This document shows positions 1-8,343 of a DNA stretch of 36,783 nt, in pieces. Within the stretch, counting starts at the first letter, position 1. Each line of letters opens with the position of its first letter. The notes under the pieces were generated by a model, which was not told the DNA's origin, did no database searches, and saw nothing but the letters and a program-made list of their open reading frames with translations. Origin of the DNA: a virus; IMG/VR virus record IMGVR_UViG_3300048588_000091, positions 1-36,783 of that record; one strand, 5' to 3'. The position numbers and the translations under genes were made by a program.

Positions 1-141
1 GTCTAGACAGATATCGCCGCATCGCTCGGTGCTGATGTGCCAGCCGTACGCGCCGTACCAGTCGGCGGCGCTCTCATAGTCGGTATCGGCCTGCTCGACC
101 AGACGTAGGTGAGTAGATCCGGTGCGAATGTGGGTTCTCAT
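1..141 (-). CDS. N-terminal part of a repeat protein (cut by window edge)
   Basis: This is a partial minus-strand gene of 47 codons with no stop before base 1. The ATG at 141-139 has a strong ribosome binding site (AGGAGA at 154-149, seven bases away). It lies downstream of a sigma70-like promoter, so it would be the first gene of the leftward early operon. The residues (start MRTHIRTGSTHLRL, end CGDICLD) match no family I recognise. Base 1 falls exactly at a codon end, and base 36783 begins an in-frame codon of the repeat protein at the other end of the window. I infer that these are the two ends of one gene of about 290 residues, assuming no repeat units were lost at the junction. Alternatively it is an unrelated short early gene. 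Confidence 0.7.
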   Translation of the reverse strand, partial: MRTHIRTGSTHLRLVEQADTDYESAADWYGAYGWHISTERCGDICLD

Positions 142-219
142 GGTCGTATCTCCTAGGCCCCAGGTGGATTCGGCGGGGCGGGCCGGGTTCGGGGCTGGAT
201 GCCCTCGCGGTATGGCTAG

Positions 220-247
220 AGGATACACGATCGCATATCGATGTCAA
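220..247 (-). promoter_or_regulatory. Leftward early promoter, sigma70-like
   Basis: On the minus strand the -35 box is a perfect TTGACA (247-242), followed by a 16-base spacer and the -10 box TATCCT (225-220). The predicted start near 213 leaves a leader of about 70 bases before the ATG at 141. The spacer contains the inverted repeat ATCG-5-CGAT (230-242), and ATGT-2-ACAT (241-250) overlaps the -35 box; either could be an operator. If the genome is circular, this promoter would serve all ten leftward genes. Confidence 0.65.
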
Positions 248-346
248 CATGATCTTTTTTGGGTTTGCTTTTAAGTCGGAAAACATGAAAAAACCACGGT
301 AAAATGGCACTTTTTCGTGTGCAATCGGATAGGTGCGCGATTGCGT

Positions 347-400
347 TTGCACAGGGGCAGGCGGAAATCGCACCAGATCAGCACGCGCTGAGCGTAGGCT
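347..400 (+). promoter_or_regulatory. Putative leaderless late promoter before terS
   Basis: TAGGCT (395-400) ends six bases before the ATG at 407, and there is no Shine-Dalgarno sequence, as expected for a leaderless transcript starting at or next to the ATG. TTGCACAGGGG begins at 347, exactly 48 bases before the TAG. The same 11 bases occur at the same 48-base distance in front of the HTH gene at 30240. No TTGACA-like -35 box lies at the usual spacing. Confidence 0.55.
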
Positions 401-406
401 CTGGTC

Positions 407-889
407 ATGTCCGACCGACCACGCCGGAAAAACGGCCAGCTGGCCAAGAAGCGGGGGCGAAAGCCCAAGTGGGAAGATCGCTTCCCCAGGTTGGCCTACC
501 GTTTGGCGCTGCTGAATGCCACTGACGTGCAAGTAGCCGCTACGTTTGGGGTTACGGTTACGGCGCTGAACAACTGGAAGAAAGCGCACCCTGAATTACT
601 TGCAGCGTTGCGCAAAGGACGCGATGAGGCTGATGCCAATGTGGCCCGCGCTCTGTATCGCCGGGCTGTGGGATACCGACACCGGGCCAAGAAGATCTTT
701 TGCCAGGAGGGCCTGGTAACTGAGGTACCCTACACCGAGCAGTATCCCCCTGATACCGGCGCGGCTGTCTTCTGGCTCAAGAACCGGGCCCAGGACAAGT
801 GGCGCGACAAGCAGGAGGTCGAGCACTCGGGCGAGATCGGGCTGGCGGATCGATTGAGCAAGGCGGTCAAGCGTGCAGACGGCAACTAA
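407..889 (+). CDS. Terminase small subunit
   Basis: A 160-residue protein, the usual size for a phage small terminase, which recognises the packaging site and loads the motor. The basic N-terminus holds an AT-hook-like KKRGRKPK (residues 14-21). A helix-turn-helix-like stretch follows at about residues 37-64 (DVQVAATFGVTVTALNNWKK). The C-terminal third contains AVFWLKNRAQDKWRDK, a signature of a common small-terminase family in tailed phages. It overlaps the large subunit gene by 17 bases, the typical pairing. The start lacks a Shine-Dalgarno sequence and sits six bases after a TAGGCT box, so it may be translated from a leaderless mRNA. Confidence 0.85.
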   Translation: MSDRPRRKNGQLAKKRGRKPKWEDRFPRLAYRLALLNATDVQVAATFGVTVTALNNWKKAHPELLAALRKGRDEADANVARALYRRAVGYRHRAKKIFCQEGLVTEVPYTEQYPPDTGAAVFWLKNRAQDKWRDKQEVEHSGEIGLADRLSKAVKRADGN

Positions 890-2378
890 AGACACCGCTG
901 AGGACCGGCTGATTGCCGAGGTGGCCAAGTGCCATCTGGATCCCCTTCGTTTTGTCCGGCTGGCGTTTCCGTGGGGCGAGGCCGGCACCGAGCTGGAGCA
1001 CCATCTGGGTCCGCGTGGCTGGCAGATCAAGGAACTGGAAGGCATTGGCGAGGCGCTGCGAGCTGGCGCTACGGCCTCGGATGCCGTGCGGCGGGCGGTG
1101 GCATCAGGCCACGGCATCGGCAAGTCGGCCCTGGTGTCCTGGATCATCCTGTGGGCCATGAGCACATCGGCGGGCACCAAGTGCGTGGTCACGGCCAACA
1201 CGGAGGCCCAACTTCGGACCAAGACTTGGCCCGAGGTGGCGAAGTGGCACCGGATGAGCATCTGTAGCCACTGGTTCACCTTCACGGCAACGGCGCTCTA
1301 CAGTGTGGACGAGGCTCATGAGAAGACCTGGCGAGCCGATGCCATCCCTTGGAGCGAGACGAATACCGAGGCGTTCGCGGGCATGCACAACCAGGGCAAG
1401 CGGATCCTCTTGGTGTTCGATGAGGCGTCTGCCATTGCTGATCGTATCTGGGAGGTCGCTGAGGGTGCCCTGACCGATGCTGATACCCAGATCGTCTGGG
1501 CCGCATTCGGTAATCCGACCCGCAACACCGGGCGATTCCGCGAGTGCTTTGGTCGCTTCGCGCATCGCTGGACCCATCGGCAGATCGACAGCCGCACGGT
1601 CGAGGGCACCAACAAGGCGCAGATCGATCAATGGGTGGCCGACTATGGCGAGGATAGCGACTTCGTCCGTGTCCGTGTCAGAGGTCAATTCCCACGGGCA
1701 GGCAGCACGCAGTTCATTGCTGGCGATGTGGTCGAGGCGGCGGCCAAGCGCGAGGCCGTTGCCCATTTGTCTGATGCTCTGGTGCTGGGCGTGGACGTGG
1801 CCCGATTCGGCGACGATGAGAGCGTGATCCAGCCCCGACGTGGTCGGGATGCGAGGACATCCCCTGCACGTCGATTCCGAGGCCTGGATACCATGCAGTT
1901 GGCAGCCAAGGTCCTGGAGTACCGCGACGACCTGGCCCGCATGGGATTCCCGGTGGACGCGATCTTCGTGGATGAGACTGGCGTGGGCGGCGGCGTCATT
2001 GATCGGCTTCGCCAGCTCGGGCAGCGGGTGATCGGCGTCAACAATGGAGCGGCCAGCGACACTGCGGTGGAGGGTGAGCTGGTGGCCAACAAGGGCGCTG
2101 AGTGCTGGGCCAGGATGCGGCAGTGGCTGCCCCAGGGAGCGATTGCGGATGATTCGGACCTACGGCAACAGTTGGAAGGCCGAGAATATGGCTTCAATGC
2201 CCACAATGAGATCGTACTCGAGCGAAAGTCTGACATGAAGAAGCGCGGCCTGTCGTCACCCGACCGAGCTGACGCCCTGGCCCTGACCTTTGCCTACCCC
2301 GTGGTGTCGGCTGCCGCTATCGCCGCATCAGGTCATCAGCCCCAGACGGCGCAGATTGATTTCGATCCATACGCCTAG
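873..2378 (+). CDS. Terminase large subunit (packaging ATPase and nuclease)
   Basis: A 501-residue packaging motor that drives DNA into the prohead by ATP hydrolysis and cuts it. The Walker A motif is GHGIGKS (79-85). The Walker B motif is RILLVFDEAS, with D183 and E184. The C-terminal RNase H-like nuclease has acidic residues in GVDVARFG (D308), FVDETG (D367, E368) and DRADALA (D467). Start: GTG at 873 inside the small-subunit gene, which gives the full ATPase N-terminus. About 68 bases of non-coding DNA with a putative promoter follow the stop. Confidence 0.93.
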   Translation: MQTATKDTAEDRLIAEVAKCHLDPLRFVRLAFPWGEAGTELEHHLGPRGWQIKELEGIGEALRAGATASDAVRRAVASGHGIGKSALVSWIILWAMSTSAGTKCVVTANTEAQLRTKTWPEVAKWHRMSICSHWFTFTATALYSVDEAHEKTWRADAIPWSETNTEAFAGMHNQGKRILLVFDEASAIADRIWEVAEGALTDADTQIVWAAFGNPTRNTGRFRECFGRFAHRWTHRQIDSRTVEGTNKAQIDQWVADYGEDSDFVRVRVRGQFPRAGSTQFIAGDVVEAAAKREAVAHLSDALVLGVDVARFGDDESVIQPRRGRDARTSPARRFRGLDTMQLAAKVLEYRDDLARMGFPVDAIFVDETGVGGGVIDRLRQLGQRVIGVNNGAASDTAVEGELVANKGAECWARMRQWLPQGAIADDSDLRQQLEGREYGFNAHNEIVLERKSDMKKRGLSSPDRADALALTFAYPVVSAAAIAASGHQPQTAQIDFDPYA

Positions 2379-2390
2379 CTCGTTTCGGTT

Positions 2391-2440
2391 TTCGCAACAA
2401 TTACCGAGGAACGACTGAGCCAGCTACCGGCGCGTAGCCT
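2391..2440 (+). promoter_or_regulatory. Putative leaderless promoter before oxygenase/GNAT gene
   Basis: TAGCCT (2435-2440) lies six bases before the ATG at 2447. GCAACAA at 2394-2400 begins 41 bases before the TAG. The same GCAACAA box is found 42 bases before the -10 of the scaffold gene and 41 bases before that of the propeller gene. The preceding bases, CGTTTCGGTTTTC (2381-2393), are also nearly repeated in front of the scaffold gene. No Shine-Dalgarno sequence precedes the start. Confidence 0.55.
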
Positions 2441-2446
2441 GTGACT

Positions 2447-3496
2447 ATGCTGGCGTCGCTTCCCTCTGTCCAGACTCGCGAGGCGTGTCGGCTGGTGCCG
2501 GTCGCTGCGGACATCGATGTGGGTCCCGTGCGCCAGGCGCTGCTTGCCAGCCCAGGCCTGTGGCATCGCCGCACCCTGCGCCAGGACTTTCCCGGCAGTC
2601 CACATGCGGAAACCCAGGCCATCTGGCTGCGGGCACCGGCTGACCTGAGCGATATCGCGGCCAGCTTCCACGATCTGAACCCGGTCGACTATCCCGAATA
2701 CGACGAGATCCCCGGCGTGCGGGCATTGGTCGGTGCCATCGCGGCGGCAGTCGGAGCCCAGCGCGTTGGCCGTGTGCTATTGGTCCGGCTTCCCGCTGGT
2801 GCATTGGTCGAGGAACATTCAGACCAAGGTGCCTACTCGGACCGCTTCGACCGCTTCCACTGCTGCATCCAGGACGGCGATGCCAAGCTGGTGATCGCGG
2901 GCGAGGACTACCACCTGGCCGATGGCGCATTGGCCTGGGTCAACCATAAGCTGCCCCACGCTGCGGCGGGCGGGTCGAGTGACCGCATCCATCTGATCGT
3001 GGACTGTGTCGCCCCTGCCTGGCGCTGCCATCGAGGCGGTCCCTTCCAACGTGAGGCAATTCACGGCATCTGGGAAGAGGTGATGCCGCTGTTGCGGGCG
3101 CACAAGGATGAGATCGCGCACTATAGCGACATTGACCTGGCCCCGGACTTCGCGGCGTATGAACGACTGGAAGAGTCTGGCGCTTTGCGGGTCTACACGG
3201 CTCGCGATGAGAACGGGCGGCTGGTCGGCTACTCGGCCCACTTCGTGCGGCCCAACCTGCACTACTCGCGCAGCCTCCAGGCTCAGCAAGACGTGCTGTT
3301 CCTGCTCAAGGACTATCGGCGCGGAGGCCTCGGCCTGCGCCTGATCCGCTACGCGGACGCGCAACTGCGGGCCGAGGGTGTCCAGGTATCCATGCAGCAC
3401 GTGAAGGCACGGGCTGACCTCGACTTTTCCCCCCTGCTCAAGCGCCTGGGCTATGAGCACGTGGATCAAATCTACTGCCGGAGACTGGACTCATGA
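2447..3496 (+). CDS. 2-oxoglutarate/Fe(II) oxygenase fused to GNAT acetyltransferase
   Basis: A 349-residue two-domain protein. The N-terminal part (about 1-185) resembles aspartyl/asparaginyl beta-hydroxylase-type oxygenases. It has the iron-binding set H124-x-D126 (in EEHSDQGAYSDRF) and H171, plus R180 (SDRIHLIVD) as the likely 2-oxoglutarate anchor. The C-terminal part (about 195-349) resembles GNAT acetyltransferases, with the acetyl-CoA loop YRRGGLGLRLI (290-300) and a final RLGYEHVD. The substrate is unknown; it could be a protein, a base or a small molecule. It sits between terminase and portal and has its own putative promoter. ATG 2447 is chosen over GTG 2441 because it lies six bases after the TAGCCT box; neither has a Shine-Dalgarno sequence. 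It overlaps the next gene by ATGA. Confidence 0.75.
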   Translation: MLASLPSVQTREACRLVPVAADIDVGPVRQALLASPGLWHRRTLRQDFPGSPHAETQAIWLRAPADLSDIAASFHDLNPVDYPEYDEIPGVRALVGAIAAAVGAQRVGRVLLVRLPAGALVEEHSDQGAYSDRFDRFHCCIQDGDAKLVIAGEDYHLADGALAWVNHKLPHAAAGGSSDRIHLIVDCVAPAWRCHRGGPFQREAIHGIWEEVMPLLRAHKDEIAHYSDIDLAPDFAAYERLEESGALRVYTARDENGRLVGYSAHFVRPNLHYSRSLQAQQDVLFLLKDYRRGGLGLRLIRYADAQLRAEGVQVSMQHVKARADLDFSPLLKRLGYEHVDQIYCRRLDS

Positions 3497-3834
3497 CCGA
3501 CAAAGGCCAGATCGTCAACGCCAAGCGCGTGCTGACGATTGATGTCACCATCCCCGTGCTGTCTACACCGGCCACCGTCTGGTCACTGGTTTCGGCCGTG
3601 TTCGGCACACTGGAGATCCACGATGTCCAAGTGCGCTTCTGGCGCATTTTGCCCCAGGTCGCTGATGGCACGGCACGGGGCGCGATCCGCTACGGTCATG
3701 CCGCTGCCGAGGTGAATGGCCACTGCGCGGCAGAGATCGCCCTGGAGCAAAGCACCACGGACCTGTCGGCAACCTGGGTCTGCGGCAACACCGAGGCGAC
3801 CGTTGCGGCTGTCCTGGAAATCTCGGTGGACTGA
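3493..3834 (+). CDS. Unknown small protein between oxygenase and portal
   Basis: A 113-residue protein I do not recognise. It is rich in beta-forming residues (start MTDKGQIVNAKRVLTIDVTI) and ends with a run of small and hydrophobic residues (ATVAAVLEISVD). It has no signal peptide or clear motif. The gene overlaps the oxygenase/GNAT stop by four bases and the next start by one base, so it is likely translated by coupling. The position suggests a virion or head-assembly protein, but that is inference from location only. Confidence 0.6.
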   Translation: MTDKGQIVNAKRVLTIDVTIPVLSTPATVWSLVSAVFGTLEIHDVQVRFWRILPQVADGTARGAIRYGHAAAEVNGHCAAEIALEQSTTDLSATWVCGNTEATVAAVLEISVD

Positions 3835-4127
3835 TGGCCGTCAGCGTGCCCATTGCAGCAGCCGTCATCACCACGGTGGGGACCGGCGTGGCGCAGCATC
3901 ACGCGCAGAAGAAGCAGGCGCGGGCGACGGACCAGGCAAATGCCCAAATCAACCAGGAGCGGCAGAAGCAGGCCGAGGCGCAGACGGTGCGCGATAGCCA
4001 GGCCGAGCAACGGCGGCGTCGCCTGATGCAATTGGCTGGGGCTGACCTCGCTAATCGCTCAACCCTCGGCGGATCTGCTGGTGGCGTGGCCGGTGGTACG
4101 TCCGGCAAGAGTAAGCTGGGCCTCTGA
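3834..4127 (+). CDS. Small protein with hydrophobic N-terminus and coiled coil
   Basis: A 97-residue protein. Residues 1-20 (MAVSVPIAAAVITTVGTGVA) are hydrophobic and may cross or touch a membrane. Residues 24-66 are charged and Gln/Ala/Arg-rich, consistent with a coiled coil, and the tail is Gly/Ser-rich (LGGSAGGVAGGTSGKSK). Small proteins of this layout occur just before portal genes in several podophages; the role is unknown to me. Both junctions are one-base overlaps (TGATG), so it is part of one co-translated unit with the portal. Confidence 0.6.
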   Translation: MAVSVPIAAAVITTVGTGVAQHHAQKKQARATDQANAQINQERQKQAEAQTVRDSQAEQRRRRLMQLAGADLANRSTLGGSAGGVAGGTSGKSKLGL

Positions 4128-5773
4128 TGCAATCGGAACCCGTCAAGCCATTCCAGCAACGACTGGCTGCGCTCAAGCAAGAGCGGCAGTCCTGGGAACC
4201 GCGTTGGCGTGACGTGATTGACAATCTGCTGCCAGCGCGTGGGCGATTCGTGCCCACTGACGCGAACAATGGACGGCGCAAGGATCAGCTGATCGTGGAC
4301 AATACGGGCGTCCTGGCCCTCAACGTCATGGCGTCCTCGATGGCGAGCCATATCACCAGCCCGGCGCGGCCCTGGTTCTTTCTCAAGCCGTCAGATCGGC
4401 GACTGGAAGACCGGCATGATGTGCGTGTGTGGCTGGACGAGGTCCAGCTTGTGATGGCCGACATCCTGATTCGGTCCAATTTCTACCACGTCGTTCCCCT
4501 GCTCTACACCGACATCGGGGCCCTGGGAACCTCGGCAATCTACGCCGAGGGCGATACGCGGGACGTGGTGAGGTTCTCCCACTTTCCGGTCGGCAGCTTC
4601 TACGTGGCTAACGATGCACGGGGTCGCGTCGGCGTCTGCTACCGTGAGATGCGATTCACGGTTGGCCAGCTCGTTGAGAAGTTCGGCTTGGACAAGGTCT
4701 CTGGCAAGGTCCGCGAGCAATTCCAGGCTGGCAAGCTGGACGTGTGGCATGATGTGGTCTGGGCTCTGGAACCTCGCGAGCATCGCAATCCGCAGGCCCT
4801 GGGCACTGCCAGGATGGCCTATCGGTCGGTGTGGTACGAGACAGTCAACCACAACCAGCAACTCCTGCGCGACAGCGGCTATGAGGAACTGCCGGTCATG
4901 GCCCCACGGTGGCAGGTCACGGGGGAGGATGCCTATGGCGTTGGCCCCGGCATGGACGTGCTGGGCGATGTCAAGGAATTGCAGGCCTTGAACAAGGCCC
5001 GATCCAAGGCCGTGGCGCTCAAGAATAACCCGCCGTTGCAGGGACCCGGGGCACTGTCTGGCAGGCCCGTGCAACTGCTGCCCGGTGGGCTCAACTTCTT
5101 GGATGGTCCTGGCACCGATGGATGGCGAGAGGTCTACAAGGCCGACCTCGGCCTGTCGGAGATCCTGGAAAACATCCAAGACGTGCGGCAGCGCGTGCGG
5201 CGCGGGCTCTACGAGGACCTTTTCCTCATGTTCGCGCAGTCGGACCGGCGCGAGATCACGGCGGCTGAGATCCGTGCCCGTGAGCAAGAGAAGGTCCTGG
5301 TGCTGGGCCGCGTCCTGGAATCCCTCAATCAGGAGCTGCTGGACCCGGTCATTGATCGCGTCTTTGGTCTGGCGTGGCGGGCTCAAAAACTGCCGAAGCC
5401 GCCGAGTGGTATCGAGGGCATGGATATCCGCGTCGAGTACACCAGCGTGATGGCTCAGGCCCTGCGTGGTGCGGGCATGGCATCGCTGAATGGCCTGCTC
5501 GAACTCGCTGGCGCAATGGCCAACGTGGATCAGAGCGTCCTGGATGTGGTCGATGCTGAGGCCAGCTTGCGTGAGGCGAGCCTCATGTTGGGCGCACCGG
5601 CCAAGGCTCTGCGTTCCGCCGAGGACGTGGCGGCGATCCGTGAGCAACGAGCCCAAGCCGCCCAGGCCCAGATGCAGGCTGAGCAGGCCGCTGTTGCCGC
5701 CAAGGCAGCCAAGGACCTGAGCGCCGCCGATACCTCTGGCAAGAATGCCCTCACCGATTTGGCAGGAGTCTGA
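4127..5773 (+). CDS. Portal (T7-type head-tail connector)
   Basis: A 548-residue protein of the podovirus head-to-tail connecting family. It would form the 12-fold ring at one capsid vertex through which DNA passes. The N-terminal region has the family pattern of a helical start (FQQRLAALKQERQSWEPRWR). After it come LNVMASSMASHITSPARPWF and a long alpha/beta core with DVLGDVKELQALNKARSKAV. The C-terminal end is helical and Ala/Gln-rich (about 505-535), as in portal tail barrels. Length fits the family (about 500-560). It follows the terminase block and two small genes, the usual place. Confidence 0.88.
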   Translation: MQSEPVKPFQQRLAALKQERQSWEPRWRDVIDNLLPARGRFVPTDANNGRRKDQLIVDNTGVLALNVMASSMASHITSPARPWFFLKPSDRRLEDRHDVRVWLDEVQLVMADILIRSNFYHVVPLLYTDIGALGTSAIYAEGDTRDVVRFSHFPVGSFYVANDARGRVGVCYREMRFTVGQLVEKFGLDKVSGKVREQFQAGKLDVWHDVVWALEPREHRNPQALGTARMAYRSVWYETVNHNQQLLRDSGYEELPVMAPRWQVTGEDAYGVGPGMDVLGDVKELQALNKARSKAVALKNNPPLQGPGALSGRPVQLLPGGLNFLDGPGTDGWREVYKADLGLSEILENIQDVRQRVRRGLYEDLFLMFAQSDRREITAAEIRAREQEKVLVLGRVLESLNQELLDPVIDRVFGLAWRAQKLPKPPSGIEGMDIRVEYTSVMAQALRGAGMASLNGLLELAGAMANVDQSVLDVVDAEASLREASLMLGAPAKALRSAEDVAAIREQRAQAAQAQMQAEQAAVAAKAAKDLSAADTSGKNALTDLAGV

Positions 5774-5775
5774 CT

Positions 5776-6126
5776 ATGGCAATCATCCCCTACACGAAGC
5801 GAGTTATTGCGCCCAGCCATGTGCGCATCACGTGGCCCGGCCTTGGGTCTGGCGACGAGGGTCAGCCCGTCGACCTGGCCGAGTTCCCCGATCGTTCGAT
5901 GTGCGTCACCGGCACCTTCGATGGCGCTGAGGTCGCCATGGTCGGATCCATCGACGAGGACGACACCTATCTGGAAGTCCATGATCCCAGCGGCAATCCG
6001 CTGACGTTCACCGAGGCACGACTTGAGCAGATCCTGGAAACGACCCAGGAAATCAAGCCGACTGTGACCGGTGGTAGCGGCAGCACGAGCATCAAGGTCA
6101 CCCTTTTTCTGAGAGCACCCCGATGA
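5776..6126 (+). CDS. Unknown small virion-region protein
   Basis: A 116-residue protein with a good ribosome binding site (GGCAGGAG, seven bases before the ATG). It is largely beta-type. The segment GAEVAMVGSIDEDDTYLEVH followed by a Pro/Gly turn resembles small proteins often found after podophage portal genes, but I cannot name the family. The middle ends with PTVTGGSGSTSIKVTLFLR. It overlaps the next gene by ATGA. A head or head-tail accessory role is inferred from place only. Confidence 0.65.
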   Translation: MAIIPYTKRVIAPSHVRITWPGLGSGDEGQPVDLAEFPDRSMCVTGTFDGAEVAMVGSIDEDDTYLEVHDPSGNPLTFTEARLEQILETTQEIKPTVTGGSGSTSIKVTLFLRAPR

Positions 6127-6602
6127 GCATCCCCATCAACAAGGCCCTGCGGTCCTTTGTGTCAGATCTTTCCGACCTGGTTGACCAAGTCGACCGCTGC
6201 AACGGTCTGGAGAATCGCGAGCGAGAGCTGTCCGCATCGGTGGAGGCCCTGGCACAGGAACGCGACCGGATCCGGGCAAGCAACGCCCAGGCCGCTGCGG
6301 ACGCCCAGGCCGCTGCTGAGCAGGTCCGGCAATCGCTGGATGCGGAATTGAGCAAGCGACGGAATGAGGCGCTGGCCCAGATCGACGCAGACCTTGCCGC
6401 GCTCCAGGTCGCCTATGAGACCACCAAGGCGGCGAACGATGCGGCCCGCGAGTCACTGGCCGGATGGCAGGCGCAGTGCGATCAGGCCCAGGCTAAGATG
6501 GCCGAGATGGAAGCGCGATGCGCATCGATGGCCAAGCAGGCAGAGGCCGCGCAGGCGGTCATTGCTCGGGCTGAGGCAATCAAGGTGGCCATGGGGACCT
6601 AA
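6123..6602 (+). CDS. Coiled-coil protein
   Basis: A 159-residue protein that is almost entirely helical. From about residue 15 to the end it is a heptad-like run rich in Ala, Glu, Gln and Arg (for example ENRERELSASVEALAQERDR). No catalytic motif is visible. The start overlaps the previous stop (ATGA). Such proteins can act as scaffold or tape-like spacers, but the function is unknown. Two coiled-coil proteins flank the head genes; the other is at 14159. Confidence 0.65.
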   Translation: MSIPINKALRSFVSDLSDLVDQVDRCNGLENRERELSASVEALAQERDRIRASNAQAAADAQAAAEQVRQSLDAELSKRRNEALAQIDADLAALQVAYETTKAANDAARESLAGWQAQCDQAQAKMAEMEARCASMAKQAEAAQAVIARAEAIKVAMGT

Positions 6603-6645
6603 CCACGGACCACCTAGAAGGCCCTCGTGTAAATAGGACCATCCC

Positions 6646-8340
6646 ATGACCATCGCCACCGACTTCGAGATTCAGAATGACAAGGATATCCGCTACATCG
6701 GCGCTGCCCATGCGGCGTCCGGTGCAGGATATTACACCGTGCTGGAATTGCACCGTTGGCTGCAAGACCTGGCTGACGATGCGGGGGCGTCGGGCGATGA
6801 CTTCCTGGATATCACGCGGGACACCCCTTCCGACAAGTCGTTCGACACCATCATCACCCTGATCAATGGGTACAACATTGACGACACGGCGGCGGAGCAT
6901 CTGTATGCCGGTTCGATCCTGCAAGCCGATGGGGATGAGATCTATGACGGTGTGCAGATCGTCGCGAATGCTGGCGTACATGTGGAGATCGTCCAGAACG
7001 GCGCGATCATCAGCAATGACTTCTGGAACAGTATTCCCTTCGGAAGCAGTGATAAGGGTCTGAATCCCGACAGCGCCACCGGTACCGCTGCCCGATTCCT
7101 GGTGAAGGTGCGCACGGGCGGGGCCGATATCGATGGCCGCCGCCTGTTGTTCCAGACCCGTGAGTGGGGATTCTCGTTCTCGGAGTTCCGGATCCCCGGC
7201 ACCGGTCGCGGTATCAACGTGGTTCCCCTGACCTATACGGCAGACCTGAACAACGCCACGGCTTCGGGCACTGTGGCAGGCTGGACGACGATCACCAATC
7301 TTTCCGCTGGCTACAACGGCATCGATGTGACCAATGATGGGTCAGATGAGTACTACTACAGCGAATGGGACCGCGACACCTACACCATCAATCAGCTCTA
7401 TGAGCGGATGAAGTACCTGACCCGACGTGGGTCGGCGGAAACGCTCTACGGCCTGAATGGCGAATTGTTCCGGGGCATCACCCATCAGATCACGGTGGAC
7501 AATCCCAGCGCCACCGACTTCAGCGCGGTGGAAGCGGTGTCCTGGTCCGGCGGCACCGGGCAAATGCTGGCCATCAATGATGTGAATGCGCCGACCACGA
7601 TGTGGATCCAGTTGTTGACCGGCGTGGCACCGACTAACGGACAGACGATCACCGGATCTACCTCTGGTGCCACCTGTGATGTCAACGTCACCGTCACTGA
7701 GCGCAGCTTGTCCTTCCCGTTCTGTGGTGTCTCCACCGGCAGCGCAATCATCGGTGCCTACGGCTTCGGCATCAAGGCCTTGGACCTGAGTGCCAGCGAC
7801 AAAGTCTTCGACCTCACCAATACCCAGCGCACTCCGCCCAACTATGTGACCTTCACGGTCGGCGGCATCGTCAGCGGTGAGGACTACGTCTTGGTTGCCC
7901 CAGCGGACGGCAGCGCCATCGATCTGGACTTCTTCACGCTCGACGGGGCGCTCAGTGGCGGCGCGGTCACGTCGGTGGTGGTCAATGAAGCGATCCCAGC
8001 TGATACCCCGGCAACCGGGACCATCCGCATCCAGCGGGCAAATGGTGCCTACACCCGGCATCCCTACTCAGCCTACAACACCGGCACCAAGACCTTCACC
8101 ATCACCAGCCACGACTTCAGCACGAACAACGCGGCCAATGGTGCCAACTGCTACCCCAGCTACATCGATAAGCTGGCGGCATCGACCAGCGAGGCCTTTA
8201 CCTCGGTGTATGTCTCAGATCGCGCCCTCTATGTCCGCGTGCGCGATGGTGGAGGCACCCCGATCAAGACCTTTGAGTCCACGGGTACCCTGGGCAGTGC
8301 AGGCGGCTCTGCCACGGCGGTCCGGACCTCGGACGCCTGA
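6646..8340 (+). CDS. Large beta-rich structural protein
   Basis: A 564-residue protein with no signal peptide. Its start (MTIATDFEIQNDKDIRYIG) and the patterns YYTVLELHRWLQDLADDA and SEWDRDTYTINQLYERMKY are ones I associate with a conserved virion protein of environmental phages, whose exact place in the particle I cannot state. The rest is Thr/Ser/Gly-rich beta structure. About residues 330-354 (NGQTITGSTSGATCDV) form a short module that recurs in the next gene. AGGA seven bases before the ATG is a plausible ribosome binding site after a 43-base gap. It is likely a decoration or fibre protein. Confidence 0.65.
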   Translation: MTIATDFEIQNDKDIRYIGAAHAASGAGYYTVLELHRWLQDLADDAGASGDDFLDITRDTPSDKSFDTIITLINGYNIDDTAAEHLYAGSILQADGDEIYDGVQIVANAGVHVEIVQNGAIISNDFWNSIPFGSSDKGLNPDSATGTAARFLVKVRTGGADIDGRRLLFQTREWGFSFSEFRIPGTGRGINVVPLTYTADLNNATASGTVAGWTTITNLSAGYNGIDVTNDGSDEYYYSEWDRDTYTINQLYERMKYLTRRGSAETLYGLNGELFRGITHQITVDNPSATDFSAVEAVSWSGGTGQMLAINDVNAPTTMWIQLLTGVAPTNGQTITGSTSGATCDVNVTVTERSLSFPFCGVSTGSAIIGAYGFGIKALDLSASDKVFDLTNTQRTPPNYVTFTVGGIVSGEDYVLVAPADGSAIDLDFFTLDGALSGGAVTSVVVNEAIPADTPATGTIRIQRANGAYTRHPYSAYNTGTKTFTITSHDFSTNNAANGANCYPSYIDKLAASTSEAFTSVYVSDRALYVRVRDGGGTPIKTFESTGTLGSAGGSATAVRTSDA

Positions 8341-8343
8341 TCC

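Larger units (their letters stand above)
142..406. other. Divergent control region between early and late genes
   Basis: This non-coding stretch separates the leftward gene starting at 141 from the rightward terminase genes starting at 407. The middle (about 235-335) is much more AT-rich than its surroundings, with runs of T and A. It holds a leftward sigma70-like promoter and, at its right end, a putative leaderless promoter for the terminase genes. The position next to the small terminase gene would also suit a packaging (pac or cos) site, but no such motif can be read directly. Reading frames that cross this stretch look like chance. Confidence 0.7.

Noticed and set aside
74-589. Long minus-strand frame over the control region and terS
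   Set aside because: It runs across the early promoter and the small terminase gene, has no ribosome binding site, and its translation shows no domain; the SD-preceded ATG at 141 in another frame is better.
2441-2446. GTG 2441 as start of the oxygenase/GNAT gene
   Set aside because: ATG 2447 lies at the same six-base distance from TAGCCT as in two other genes; the GTG directly abuts the box.
6603-6635. Terminator hairpin after the coiled-coil gene
   Set aside because: Only a four-base CACG/CGTG stem with a loop of about 20 bases is possible and no T-run follows.
6602-6646. Leaderless promoter before the 564-residue gene
   Set aside because: TAAATA and TAGGAC are near the start but do not fit the TAG(G/C)CT pattern; AGGA at proper distance is a normal ribosome binding site, and neither upstream box is present.
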